Below are positions 8,393-17,170 of a stretch of 64,000 bases of DNA, one piece after another. Made by a program: the position numbers and the translations under genes. The first letter of the stretch is position 1. The number at the start of each line of letters is the position of its first letter. This stretch comes from an uncultured Bacteroidota bacterium (GTDB lineage: Bacteria > Bacteroidota > Rhodothermia > Rhodothermales > Salinibacteraceae). The DNA lies in contig CAJXKO010000005.1 of assembly GCA_913055845.1 (NCBI GenBank), positions 18,324-82,323 of the forward strand, given 5' to 3'. The notes under the pieces were generated by a model, which was not told the DNA's origin, ran no database searches, and saw only the letters and a list, made by a program, of their open reading frames with translations.

Positions 8393-11026
8393 TCAGGCCG
8401 TCTCCCGCGGCTCCGACCGGTCGGACGAAGCCCCTCCGGATTCCGTGTCGGGACTCGTCGGGACCCCATCGCCACGCGCAGGTGCCCCATCGCCCTGCTC
8501 TCGAGGGGCCACCTCCACCTGGGTCACGTCGCGCTCTAGGGCCGCCACGATCGAGGAGTCGAGCGCCCCACGATCCGTTGGCTGCCCCGGAAGCATGCGA
8601 CGCTGTCGATACTCTTCGAGGCCAAACTCGTCCACCTGGATGTACCGCTCACGGGCCTCGTCGGCTTGGCGAACGAGGTCGCGTTCCTCCTCCGAGATAA
8701 CTCCCTCGACGACCGCTTCGTCGAGCAGTTGGTGCGGCCGCCTCTTCGGCAGCGTGCCGTCGCGAATCGCATCCTTGATTTCCTGCCCCACGTCGTAGGC
8801 CTCACGGCTCAGGCGGAATGCGTGCTCCAACTCGCCCAGCGGCTGATCCGTGTCCTCCGGCACGTACATCTCCTCGGTCAGCCACTCGCGGGCGCCGTCG
8901 GTCTCCTGGATGGCCCGTGCAAGCGAGCCCCCCAGGTTATCGCCGGGCAGTTCGCCAATTGTGTTGAGGCGCGACCACGGCGCCACCACTGCACGCAGGG
9001 CCCAGGTGAGGCCCGGCACCTTCAGGTTTTCGAAGAGTCCCTCGAACGCCTCCTGCATCTGCGCGAAGGCGTACTGCATGCTCCAGTGCAGGAACGGCTC
9101 CTGCTCTTCGGGACGCCCCTCCTTCTCGAACCGCGTGAGCACCGCCGTCCCCAGATACATCCACGACAGGATGTCGGCGAAGCGGCCGGTGATCTTCTCC
9201 TTCCGTTTCAACGCACCGCCGAGGCTGCCCATTGCCAGGTCGGCAAAAAAGGCGAAGCTGGCCGAGGCCCACGCCATCTTTCGGTAGTACGGCGCGGCGG
9301 GGCCGCTCACCGGGCTGCGTGCCAGGCGGCCGCGGGTGAGGCTCAGGCCAAAGGCCCGGAACCCGTTGCGGACCACGTGGCCGATGTGACTCCAGAAGGC
9401 ATCGTCGAACTTCTTGACGTCCTCCTCCATCAGCGCCTCAATTTCTTTCAGCGCATAGGGGTGACACCGAATCGCCCCCTGGCCGAAGATCATCATCGTG
9501 CGCGTGAGGATGTTGGCCCCCTCTACGGTGATGCTAATTGGGAGCGCCTGGTAGGCCTGCGCCAGCAGGTTGTTAGGCCCCCGCGAGATGCCATTCCCCG
9601 CTAGCACATCCATCCCATCGTTCACGAGGTCACGCTGCATCTCGGTGGTGTTGTACTTCATGATGGCCGACACCACGCCCGGCTTCTCGCCCTGGTCTAC
9701 CGCGCCGTTCGTGTAGTTGCGCGCGGCATCCATGATGTAGGTGTAGCCAGCAATGCGGGCCAGCGGCTCCTCAATGCCCTCAAACTTGCCGATTGAGAGC
9801 CCAAACTGCTCCCGGATGGCGGCGTGCCCCCCGGCCACGCGAGTCACGAACTTGCCCCCACCCACGGCCTGCGCCGGGAGCATGATGCCGCGCCCCGCCG
9901 ACAGGGCGTCCATGAGCATGGCCCAGCCTTCTCCCGCCCCCGCCTTGCCCCCGATGATGGCGTCGAGGGGGAGCACCACGTCGTCCCCCTCCGTGGGGCA
10001 GTTGTAGAACGCCACGCCCAGGGGATCGTGGCGACGCCCGAGTCGAACACCCGGCGCATCCGTCGGGACGAGCGCGCAGGTGATCCCGAGATCCTCGCCC
10101 TTGCCCAGGTGATTCTCCGGGTCGCGGAGCTTGAACGCCAGGCCGAGCACGCCGGAAATGGCCGCCAGCGAAATGTACCGCTTCTCCCAGTTGAGGCGGA
10201 GCTTCAACTCGCCGTCCTCGTCCTTGAACACCTCCCCGTACGACTCCATTGCCCCAGCATCCGAGCCTGCATTCGGCTCCGTGAGCGCAAAGGCTGGCAG
10301 AATCTCGCCACTCGCGAGTTGCGGCAGGTAGCGGTCCTGCTGTGCGTCGGTGCCGTAGTGGAGGAGTAGCTCGCCCGGGCCCAGCGAGTTCGGCACCATC
10401 ACCGTAATGGCGAGCGGGACCGAGTGCCCTCCCAGCTTCTGCACTACCGCGCTTCGCCCCGCCGCGGAGAAGCCCTTGCCACCATACTCCTCGGGGATGA
10501 TGAGGCCGAAAAAGCCCTTGTCTTTCAGGTAGTCCCACGTTTCGGCCGAGAGGTCGCCGCGCTGGTGTACGTCCCAGTCGTCCACCATCTCGCACACCTC
10601 GTCACACGGCCCATCCAAAAACGCCTGCTCCTCGTCGGAGAGCTCCGGGTAGAGCTGATCAAGCGTCTTATCGAAGTCCGGCACCCCGGAAAAGAGCTCA
10701 CCATCCATCCAAACAGTGCCGGCGTCAATGGCCGTCTGCTCAGTCTCCGAGATGGTCGGCAGGAATTGAAGCGCTTCCATCAATCGCATTAAACCGGCCG
10801 ATACTTGTCGCCGAATCGGGCCGACGTTGAAAATGGCTACGAGGACGCCGTAGGGGATCCACACCCAGAGCGGGGCCCCACCGCCGTAGAGGCCCACGGC
10901 CCCGGCAAGCGCCCACGTCCAGAGTGGCGCCCCGGTATAGCCGAGCACAAAGAGCACGAGGAGCACACCCACCACGACACCGGAAGTGGACATGCTGGCA
11001 AAAACATCAAATAGCGGCAAATTCAT
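8393..11026 (-). CDS. fadE: acyl-CoA dehydrogenase, FadE type with N-terminal membrane segments
   Basis: An 877-residue acyl-CoA dehydrogenase of the large FadE (YafH) type, catalysing the first beta-oxidation step with FAD. Residues 1-75 hold two or three hydrophobic helices (VVVGVLLVLFVLGYTGAPLW and after), as in E. coli FadE. The dehydrogenase core follows (GFFGLIIPEEYGGKGF; FALTEPNAGSDAGA), then the FadE-specific C-terminal region with helices and the GTLPKRRPHQLLDEAV segment. The C-terminal ~40 residues are low-complexity. It has its own promoter with two TTAAC-N3-GTTAA repeats upstream, so its expression is probably linked to that of the other fad genes. Confidence 0.93.
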   Translation of the reverse strand: MNLPLFDVFASMSTSGVVVGVLLVLFVLGYTGAPLWTWALAGAVGLYGGGAPLWVWIPYGVLVAIFNVGPIRRQVSAGLMRLMEALQFLPTISETEQTAIDAGTVWMDGELFSGVPDFDKTLDQLYPELSDEEQAFLDGPCDEVCEMVDDWDVHQRGDLSAETWDYLKDKGFFGLIIPEEYGGKGFSAAGRSAVVQKLGGHSVPLAITVMVPNSLGPGELLLHYGTDAQQDRYLPQLASGEILPAFALTEPNAGSDAGAMESYGEVFKDEDGELKLRLNWEKRYISLAAISGVLGLAFKLRDPENHLGKGEDLGITCALVPTDAPGVRLGRRHDPLGVAFYNCPTEGDDVVLPLDAIIGGKAGAGEGWAMLMDALSAGRGIMLPAQAVGGGKFVTRVAGGHAAIREQFGLSIGKFEGIEEPLARIAGYTYIMDAARNYTNGAVDQGEKPGVVSAIMKYNTTEMQRDLVNDGMDVLAGNGISRGPNNLLAQAYQALPISITVEGANILTRTMMIFGQGAIRCHPYALKEIEALMEEDVKKFDDAFWSHIGHVVRNGFRAFGLSLTRGRLARSPVSGPAAPYYRKMAWASASFAFFADLAMGSLGGALKRKEKITGRFADILSWMYLGTAVLTRFEKEGRPEEQEPFLHWSMQYAFAQMQEAFEGLFENLKVPGLTWALRAVVAPWSRLNTIGELPGDNLGGSLARAIQETDGAREWLTEEMYVPEDTDQPLGELEHAFRLSREAYDVGQEIKDAIRDGTLPKRRPHQLLDEAVVEGVISEEERDLVRQADEARERYIQVDEFGLEEYRQRRMLPGQPTDRGALDSSIVAALERDVTQVEVAPREQGDGAPARGDGVPTSPDTESGGASSDRSEPRETA

Positions 11027-11108
11027 GGCAAGCCTCCAAGCTGGTGAAGGAGTATGTGCACGCCGGTCTGCCCCGAGTTTCGGTTATGGAACCGCCGTTG
11101 AGTCGGGG

Positions 11109-11121
11109 TTAACACCGTTAA
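11109..11121. promoter_or_regulatory. candidate fad operator A (TTAAC-ACC-GTTAA)
   Basis: A perfect TTAAC-N3-GTTAA inverted repeat between the fadE start codon and its predicted -10 box. Its centre (11115) is 31 bases from the centre of operator B, three helical turns. Placement over or just past the predicted transcription start fits a repressor site. Confidence 0.65.
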
Positions 11122-11132
11122 CTCACACATTC

Positions 11133-11161
11133 ATCATACTTAACGGTGTTATCCTTTGCAA
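11133..11161 (-). promoter_or_regulatory. sigma-70-like promoter of fadE
   Basis: On the minus strand, -35 TTGCAA (11161-11156), a 17-base spacer (11155-11139), then -10 TATGAT (11138-11133). It is about 105 bases upstream of the fadE start codon. The spacer contains the inverted repeat of operator B. Confidence 0.65.
11140..11152. promoter_or_regulatory. candidate fad operator B (TTAAC-GGT-GTTAT)
   Basis: An inverted repeat matching TTAAC-N3-GTTAA at 9 of 10 arm positions, lying inside the 17-base spacer of the predicted fadE promoter. A protein bound here would block RNA polymerase. Confidence 0.62.
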
Positions 11162-11325
11162 GTTCTGTAGAAAAGGTTGAGGACCAGAAGCAGGGAGGCA
11201 TGGACGCGTGGGCGTGCTGCCTCCAGTTGTCCATGCGTCCGCATCCGTGCCCCGGAGCGACTGCCGGACCAGGAAAGCGGCTCTCCGGTAGCCCGGCAAC
11301 TCCACGCTTGGGCGTCGCTTCCTCC

Positions 11326-12531
11326 CTAGGCGCGCAGATTCTCGATTATGCCCGCGGCCCCCATGCCGCCGCCCACGCACATCGTGCACAGGCCGTAGCG
11401 CACCTCGCGGCGGATCATTTCGTGGAGCAGCGTGGCGGTGAGCTTCGCGCCGGTGCAGCCGAGCGGATGACCGAGAGCAATGGCGCCACCATTCACATTC
11501 ACAATGTCCTCGTCGAGTCCCACCTCCCGGATCACGGCGAGCGACTGCGCGGCGAACGCCTCGTTCAACTCCACAAGCCCAACCTCGTCGAGCCCAATGC
11601 CCGTTTGCTCCAGAACCTTCGGGATGGCCGCCACGGGGCCGATGCCCATGAGCTCCGGGTCGACGCCCGCTACGGCAAAGCCGCGCAGGCGACCGATCGG
11701 ATCGATGCCTAACTCCTCAACGCGGGCCCCACTCATCACGACCGTGGCCGCCCCGCCATCTGATCGCTGCGACGCGTTGCCGGGCGTGACGCTTCCACCC
11801 TTTTTAAATGCGGCGGGGAGCCCGGCGAGCACTTCCAGGTTCGTATCACGGCGTGGCCCTTCGTCCACCTCCAGCGTTGCTTCCGTGTCCACCCTTTCGC
11901 CGGCGTGGCCGTTGACCGACTGGTAATGGGTTTCCTCCACCGCCAGCGGCACGATCTCATCCTCAAAGCGCCCGTTATCGATGGCGTCGACGGCCCGTTC
12001 GTGGGAACGGAGCGCGAAGCGATCCTGGTCTTCCCGGCTCACCTCATACTCCTCTGCCACGTTCTCGGCGGTAATGCCCATCGACACGTACGTGCCAATG
12101 TCTTCCGCAGTGAGCTCGGGATCGGGCTGGAAGAAGAATCCACTCATGGGCACCTGGCTCATCGACTCGGCGCCTCCCGCGACGATGGTCTCGGCCGTAC
12201 CGGTGGCGATGCGCTGCGTGGCCTGCGCGATCGTCTGGAGCCCCGACGAACAGAAACGATTCACCGTGGCGCCGGGGACCCGATCCGGAAGGCCGGCTTT
12301 GCGGGCAATAATGCGGCCCACATTCATGCCCTGCGGGCCCTCGGGGAAGGCACAGCCCATGAGCACGTCGTCGATCATCTCGGGCGCTAGGCCATCAACC
12401 CGTTCCATCGCCCCCTTCACGGCCTCAGCCCCGAGATCCTCGGGTCGATAGTTGGCGAGGGTGCCCTTCTCGGCCTTACCGACGGGCGTGCGGACACTGC
12501 TGACGATGTAGGCGTCGTTTTGTGCGTTCAT
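11326..12531 (-). CDS. fadA: acetyl-CoA acyltransferase (3-ketoacyl-CoA thiolase)
   Basis: A 401-residue thiolase performing the last beta-oxidation step. The start is ATG 12531 (MNAQNDAYIVSSVRTPVGK); the frame from 12573 reads into repeat DNA. The acylated cysteine is in NRFCSSGLQ, the histidine in GGAIALGHPLGCTG, and the second active-site cysteine in CTMCVGGGMGAAG near the C-terminus. It follows the bifunctional fadN gene on the same strand with a 130-base repeat-filled gap, an order like fadN-fadA-fadE in Bacillus. Confidence 0.93.
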   Translation of the reverse strand: MNAQNDAYIVSSVRTPVGKAEKGTLANYRPEDLGAEAVKGAMERVDGLAPEMIDDVLMGCAFPEGPQGMNVGRIIARKAGLPDRVPGATVNRFCSSGLQTIAQATQRIATGTAETIVAGGAESMSQVPMSGFFFQPDPELTAEDIGTYVSMGITAENVAEEYEVSREDQDRFALRSHERAVDAIDNGRFEDEIVPLAVEETHYQSVNGHAGERVDTEATLEVDEGPRRDTNLEVLAGLPAAFKKGGSVTPGNASQRSDGGAATVVMSGARVEELGIDPIGRLRGFAVAGVDPELMGIGPVAAIPKVLEQTGIGLDEVGLVELNEAFAAQSLAVIREVGLDEDIVNVNGGAIALGHPLGCTGAKLTATLLHEMIRREVRYGLCTMCVGGGMGAAGIIENLRA

Positions 12532-12657
12532 TGCGTTGAAGGTTGGAAGGTTGGAAGGTTGTACGTTGGGCATGGGACGTTAGAACGTTGGCACGTTGAA
12601 GGTTGAAGCCTGCTTGCTGAACGCGAGGACGTTCAACGTCGGACGTGCCAACGTGCA
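12532..12657. repeat. GGTTGGAA-type tandem and inverted repeat between fadN and fadA
   Basis: The gap is made of 8-base variants: GCGTTGAA, then GGTTGGAA twice (12541-12556), then GGTTGTAC. Further on, ACGTTGGCACGT (12585-12596) pairs perfectly with ACGTGCCAACGT (12643-12654), flanked by CGTTGAA (12594-12600) and TTCAACG (12632-12638). The result is a large potential hairpin in the intercistronic RNA. Similar CAACGTTCCAAC words occur at 49456-49491. No coding content. Confidence 0.7.
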
Positions 12658-12660
12658 CGC

Positions 12661-15072
12661 CTAATTTCGGAGGGGTTTGTTGTGCTTCAGCATGTGCTCC
12701 ACACGGGCCATCGTCTTCTCCTCACCCAGCAGACTGAGGAAGGTCTCGCGCTCCAGTTCCAGCAGATAGTTCTCATGGACCTCCTGGGGGCTGCTCAGCT
12801 TCCCACCGCACATCACCGTTGCCAGCTTGGTGGCCAGAAATTCGTCGTACTCGGAGATGTAGTTCCCTTCACGGTACTGCATGAGCGCCACCTCGAAGGT
12901 CGACAGCGTCTTCTCTCCGAGCACCTTGATCTTGTTCATCACCGGCGGGGGGGCGTAGCCCTCTTCGCTGAGGCGCAGCACCTCTTGCTTCGCCACGTGC
13001 AGGCGACGATCCTCGTGCATCACGAGGCGGGTATTTTCCGGTAGGAAGCCCATTTCGATGCCCTGCGCGGCGCTCTCCGCCACCTCCGCCATCGCGACGG
13101 TTTCGAAGTAGGGACGCAAGTGATCCTGAATTGCATTGTGATTGTCATTCGGGGCTTCGCGGGCCGCCTTCGCCGCGAAACGCATCGTGCCAGTGCCGGC
13201 CGGGATGAGACCCACCCCGAGCTCCACGAGGCCGATATAGGTCTCTGCCGCGGCCACTGGATGGGGACACGCCATTGCCATCTCGCACCCGCCCCCAAGC
13301 ACACGTTGGTGGGGGGTCACGACGACGGGCTTCTCCGCGTAGCGGACCCGTTGCACCGTATCCTGAAACTCAGCGATGTAGGCGCCAATCTGGTCGAAGC
13401 CGCCTTGCTGCACCGCCTGCGCCATTTCGTAGAGATTGGCCCCCACCGAAAAGTTCTTTCCCTGATTACCCACCACGAGGCCACGGAGCGCAGGATTCTC
13501 CTCGACCCGCTCGATGCACTCGCGGAGCCCGCGCATCACGGCGCGTCCCAGCGTATTGGCCTTCGACCGAAACTCGAACAAGGCCACGCCATCCCCAATC
13601 CCAAGCAACGCTGCCTCGCCGTTTGACCAGAGCTCATTCGTCTCGTCCTGCTTCACTGCGGCCAAGTCGAGCTCATCGTCGGGGCGTGGGTCCGGCTCGT
13701 ACCCTCCTGTATCCGGCAAATACACCATGCGTCGACCCTCGCTCGTCCGGTAGAACGTGGCGTCCGCCCCGTCTACGTCGTCGACCCAGGTGGGCACCGT
13801 CAGGTCGTGGTCGGCCAGGCTGTTGCGGACGGTCTCCATGCCAAGCGCGTCCCACACCTGGAACGGTCCCTTTTCCCACCCGAAGCCCCAACGGATGGCC
13901 CGGTCTACGTCGGCGGGATTGTCCGTGATCTCGCCAATCCGGTTCGCGCTGTAGGCCAGCAGCTCGAGGGTCGTCTCGCGGAAGAAGTGTCCGGCCCGTC
14001 CAGTGTCCTGGTAGAGGGCATTCAGGCGCGCGCTCAGTCCCCCCGCCTTCCAGATCGCGTCGAGGTCGCCGAGCTCTTCCTCCTCGGCGCTCGTGTACTC
14101 GAAGGTCTCGGGGTCGAGCGACTTGATTTCGCCGTCCTCCTTTTTGTAAAAACCCGCCTTCGTCTTCTCCCCCAGCCGCCCCTCGTCCACGAGGCGTTGC
14201 AGGATCTCCGGCACCTCAAAGGCCTCGCGGCGCTCGTCGTCCTCCAGCTTTTCAGAGAGGTTCTTCGCCACGTCGAGCATCACGTCGAGCCCCACGAGGT
14301 CGGCGGTGCGGAAGGTGGCGGACTTGGGATGCCCCACCAACTTGCCCGTGAGCGTGTCGATCTCCTCCACCGTGTAGTCGCCCTCGGTGTAGTAGCGCAG
14401 TGCCTCCATCAGCGCAAAGACGCCAATCCGGTTGCCGATGAAGTACGGCACGTCGTTGGCCACGACGATGCCCTTGCCCAGCTGTAGGCGGACGAACTGT
14501 GCCACCCGCTCCACGACCGACGGCTCCGTGCGGTCGGTGGGCACCACCTCCAGCAGTTTCTGGTAGCGAGGGGGGTTGAAGAAGTGCGTGCCCAGGAAGC
14601 GGCGCTTGAAGCCATCGGAGCGGCCCTCCGCGATCTCGTGGATGGGAAGCCCGCTCGTGTTCGTCGAAATCACGGCGTCGGGGCGGGCGTGCTCCTCGAT
14701 TCGGCCGTGCACGTCCCGCTTTATATCCATCCGTTCCACGACTGCCTCCACGACCCAATCGACCTCCCCCACCCGGTCGAAGTGCTCCGCGAAGTTGCCA
14801 AGATAGATCCGGTCGGCCACGTCGTCGGTGAAGAAGGGATCGGGACTCGCGTTGCGGGCCTGCTTGAAGCCTTTCTCCACGACTGCGTTCGGATCATCCG
14901 CGTCGTCGGGCGCAATATCGAGCAAATGCACCTCCAGGCCGGCGTTGGCGAGATGGGCGGCAATTTGCGCCCCCATCGTGCCGGCCCCTAGCACCGCCGC
15001 CGTCCGAAACGGACGGTGCGTGGCCGGGGCCTCCAGGTCGAGCGCGCGTGTGTCTAGGGCCTTGGTTTCCAT
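12661..15072 (-). CDS. fadN: 3-hydroxyacyl-CoA dehydrogenase / enoyl-CoA hydratase, FadN type
   Basis: An 803-residue bifunctional beta-oxidation enzyme, start ATG 15072. The NAD-dependent 3-hydroxyacyl-CoA dehydrogenase is N-terminal: GAGTMGAQIA at about residues 29-38, the NTSGLPI and GTHFFNPP segments, and YFIGNRIGVFALMEA in the C-terminal dimer part. The crotonase-type hydratase is C-terminal (NFSVGANLYEMA, GGGCEMAMACP). That order is the one of Bacillus FadN (YusL) and the reverse of E. coli FadB. A TTAAC-N3-GTTAA repeat lies 43 bases before the start codon, and fadA follows downstream. Confidence 0.92.
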   Translation of the reverse strand: METKALDTRALDLEAPATHRPFRTAAVLGAGTMGAQIAAHLANAGLEVHLLDIAPDDADDPNAVVEKGFKQARNASPDPFFTDDVADRIYLGNFAEHFDRVGEVDWVVEAVVERMDIKRDVHGRIEEHARPDAVISTNTSGLPIHEIAEGRSDGFKRRFLGTHFFNPPRYQKLLEVVPTDRTEPSVVERVAQFVRLQLGKGIVVANDVPYFIGNRIGVFALMEALRYYTEGDYTVEEIDTLTGKLVGHPKSATFRTADLVGLDVMLDVAKNLSEKLEDDERREAFEVPEILQRLVDEGRLGEKTKAGFYKKEDGEIKSLDPETFEYTSAEEEELGDLDAIWKAGGLSARLNALYQDTGRAGHFFRETTLELLAYSANRIGEITDNPADVDRAIRWGFGWEKGPFQVWDALGMETVRNSLADHDLTVPTWVDDVDGADATFYRTSEGRRMVYLPDTGGYEPDPRPDDELDLAAVKQDETNELWSNGEAALLGIGDGVALFEFRSKANTLGRAVMRGLRECIERVEENPALRGLVVGNQGKNFSVGANLYEMAQAVQQGGFDQIGAYIAEFQDTVQRVRYAEKPVVVTPHQRVLGGGCEMAMACPHPVAAAETYIGLVELGVGLIPAGTGTMRFAAKAAREAPNDNHNAIQDHLRPYFETVAMAEVAESAAQGIEMGFLPENTRLVMHEDRRLHVAKQEVLRLSEEGYAPPPVMNKIKVLGEKTLSTFEVALMQYREGNYISEYDEFLATKLATVMCGGKLSSPQEVHENYLLELERETFLSLLGEEKTMARVEHMLKHNKPLRN

Positions 15073-15114
15073 GACGTTGTGGGAGGTGTAGATGAGAGCG
15101 ATGTGTCGAAGCAA

Positions 15115-15127
15115 TTAACAGCGTTAA
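15115..15127. promoter_or_regulatory. candidate fad operator C (TTAAC-AGC-GTTAA)
   Basis: A perfect TTAAC-N3-GTTAA inverted repeat 43 bases upstream of the fadN start codon, in the 125-base gap between fadD and fadN. It has the same arms as the fadE sites and a different three-base centre, which points to a protein site rather than a copied sequence. Confidence 0.65.
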
Positions 15128-15197
15128 CCGCGAGGAACGAGGCGGAACCGCTTCCACCCCGGCAGCAACGGCTAAGGCTTACTCGGGGGCGAGGCTG

Positions 15198-17111
15198 TTA
15201 CACCTCCACCACCACGGCACCGCGAGTCGTACGTGGACTCGGGGGGCCGTCCTCCTCGTAGTAGAGCGCCTCAATCTCGTCGGCGTACGCCTTATGGATC
15301 TCCGGGCGCCGAATCTTGAGCGTTGGCGTCAACAAGTCCGTATCGACAGTCAATTCGTCGGGGATGAGGGCGAAGCGCTTCACGGTGGACCAATGATCCA
15401 TTCCCTCGTTCGCGCTTTGCACAATGGACCGGAACGTATCTACAATGTCCGGTTCAGCGAGGAGATCTTCAATATCCTGCTCCGGATTGAGCCCAAACTC
15501 CTTGGCCTGCGCCTGCACCTGATCCAGGCTCGGAAAGATTAGTGCCGTACAGAACTTGCGGTCGCTCCCGACGACCACGGCGTTGTCCACAAGCGGTTCA
15601 CTTCCCATTCGGTTCTCAATGGGCTGCGGCATCACGTACTTGCCCGTCGAGAGCTTGAAGAGATCCTTCTTACGGTCCGTAATCTTGAGAAATCCCTCCG
15701 CGTCGAACTCGCCAATGTCGCCTGTGTGGAACCATCCGTCGTCCTCGATGACGTCGTCGGTCTTGTCGGGCGCCTTGTAGTAGCCCTGCATCACGTGGGG
15801 CCCGCGCGTCAGGATTTCTCCATCGTCGGCAATTCGGACCTCGACGCCCGGAAGGGGCTCCCCTACGGTGCCGGGCTTATTGCGCCAGGGACGCGTGTAC
15901 GTGATCACTGGACTCGTTTCGGTGAGGCCGTAGCCCTGCAGGGTCGTGATGTCCGCCGCGGCAAGAATGTTTGCGAGGTCCGGCTGTAGGGCCGCGCCCC
16001 CAACGACGATGTACTTGATGCGCCCCCCAAAGGCCGCCCGCCACTTGCGAAAGACGAGCCGATCCGCAACGGCATGCTTCGCCGCGTACAGGGCCGAGCC
16101 GGGTTGTGTCATGTCGTAGTCCTTCGCCACACCTAGCCCCCACTCCCCAATCGCCTTCTGCAGTCCCTCCATGGCCATGATTTTCTTCTTAATCCCCGCA
16201 TAGACCTTCTCAAGCACCCGAGGGACCGACGCAAAGACCGTGGGACGCACCTTCGGAAACGCCTCGACGAGATTGTCCGGGTGCACGAAGTAGACACTCA
16301 CCCCCCGCATCATGTAGGCGTACTGCAGCATGCGGGCAAAAACGTGCGTGAGTGGCAGGAACGAAATCACCACCTCGCCCTCCGGTCCCGTCTCAAAGTC
16401 ATCCAGCTCCCCGACCGCCGTAATGGCATTCGAGGAAATGTTCTCGTGCGACAGCATCACGCCCTTCGGTCGCCCCGTGGTGCCGCTCGTGTAAATGATC
16501 GTGGCAAGGTCCTTCGCGTCGATCTGATCGCGGAGATTATCGATGGCCGCCGCCCGATCCTCAACCGCAGCCCGTCCGCGCTCCTGCACAGCGTCGAGTG
16601 TAATCAGGTCCACCCCGTCGGGCAACGCCGGGCGTTCGTCCTCGGGGTGGTCCGACTCGCAGAGCACCACCGTCTCAATTCGGGGCAGCTCGGGCAGGAT
16701 CTCGGCGGCCTGTTCCAAGCGCTTCGGATTCGAGACCACAAGCGTCGTGGCCTCCGCGTGGTCCACCACGTACTGCATTTGGTCCGGGGCGCTCGACAGG
16801 TAGAGGGGCACATCGATGAGCCCAGCGATCAGGCACCCCATGTCGACGACGCAGAAGTGCACGTCGCTTTCCATGAGGAGCGCCACCTTGTCGCCCCGAT
16901 CCAGGCCCAAATCGAGGAGTCCGAGGGCGGTTTCCTCCGCCCGCTCCCGAAACCGATCGAGTGCCATGGGCTCCCACCCGTCCCCCATGGGCTGATTGAG
17001 CGCCCGGGGATTTTCGTACGCGTCCGTCGCCTCGTAGAGCAGGGCCGGAAGCGTCTTGCCACGAATGCACGGGCCCGCGTCCGGGGGCGCAGTGTGGATA
17101 GTGTCGGGCAT
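15198..17111 (-). CDS. fadD: long-chain acyl-CoA synthetase (AMP-binding)
   Basis: A 637-residue adenylate-forming ligase that activates long-chain fatty acids with ATP and CoA. The start is ATG 17111 (MPDTIHTAPPD); the frame to 17312 overlaps the TetR gene and is not used. The P-loop is IIYTSGTTGRPKGVMLSH; further motifs are GYGLTETSPVITYT, GWFHTGDIGEFD and ITDRKKDLFKLSTGKYVMP. The length and last motif place it with FAA1/ACSL-type enzymes. It lies 59 bases downstream of the TetR gene, probably in one operon with it. Confidence 0.92.
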   Translation of the reverse strand: MPDTIHTAPPDAGPCIRGKTLPALLYEATDAYENPRALNQPMGDGWEPMALDRFRERAEETALGLLDLGLDRGDKVALLMESDVHFCVVDMGCLIAGLIDVPLYLSSAPDQMQYVVDHAEATTLVVSNPKRLEQAAEILPELPRIETVVLCESDHPEDERPALPDGVDLITLDAVQERGRAAVEDRAAAIDNLRDQIDAKDLATIIYTSGTTGRPKGVMLSHENISSNAITAVGELDDFETGPEGEVVISFLPLTHVFARMLQYAYMMRGVSVYFVHPDNLVEAFPKVRPTVFASVPRVLEKVYAGIKKKIMAMEGLQKAIGEWGLGVAKDYDMTQPGSALYAAKHAVADRLVFRKWRAAFGGRIKYIVVGGAALQPDLANILAAADITTLQGYGLTETSPVITYTRPWRNKPGTVGEPLPGVEVRIADDGEILTRGPHVMQGYYKAPDKTDDVIEDDGWFHTGDIGEFDAEGFLKITDRKKDLFKLSTGKYVMPQPIENRMGSEPLVDNAVVVGSDRKFCTALIFPSLDQVQAQAKEFGLNPEQDIEDLLAEPDIVDTFRSIVQSANEGMDHWSTVKRFALIPDELTVDTDLLTPTLKIRRPEIHKAYADEIEALYYEEDGPPSPRTTRGAVVVEV

Positions 17112-17170
17112 GGGACACGGCGGGATCGATGAAAAAGAGCGGGACTGGCCCGGACGGGCTCTCGGACTCT

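Noticed and set aside
7367..8539. A 390-codon plus-strand frame across the SDR gene and fadE end
   Set aside because: Antisense to the SDR with no domain; the SDR motif content decides the strand.
12541..12600. The GGTTGGAA tandem as a CRISPR or attachment site
   Set aside because: Units are 8 bases with no spacers, no integrase gene or tRNA adjoins it.
16281..17132. A 283-codon plus-strand frame opposite fadD
   Set aside because: Antisense shadow of the adenylate-forming ligase; His/Arg-rich without family.
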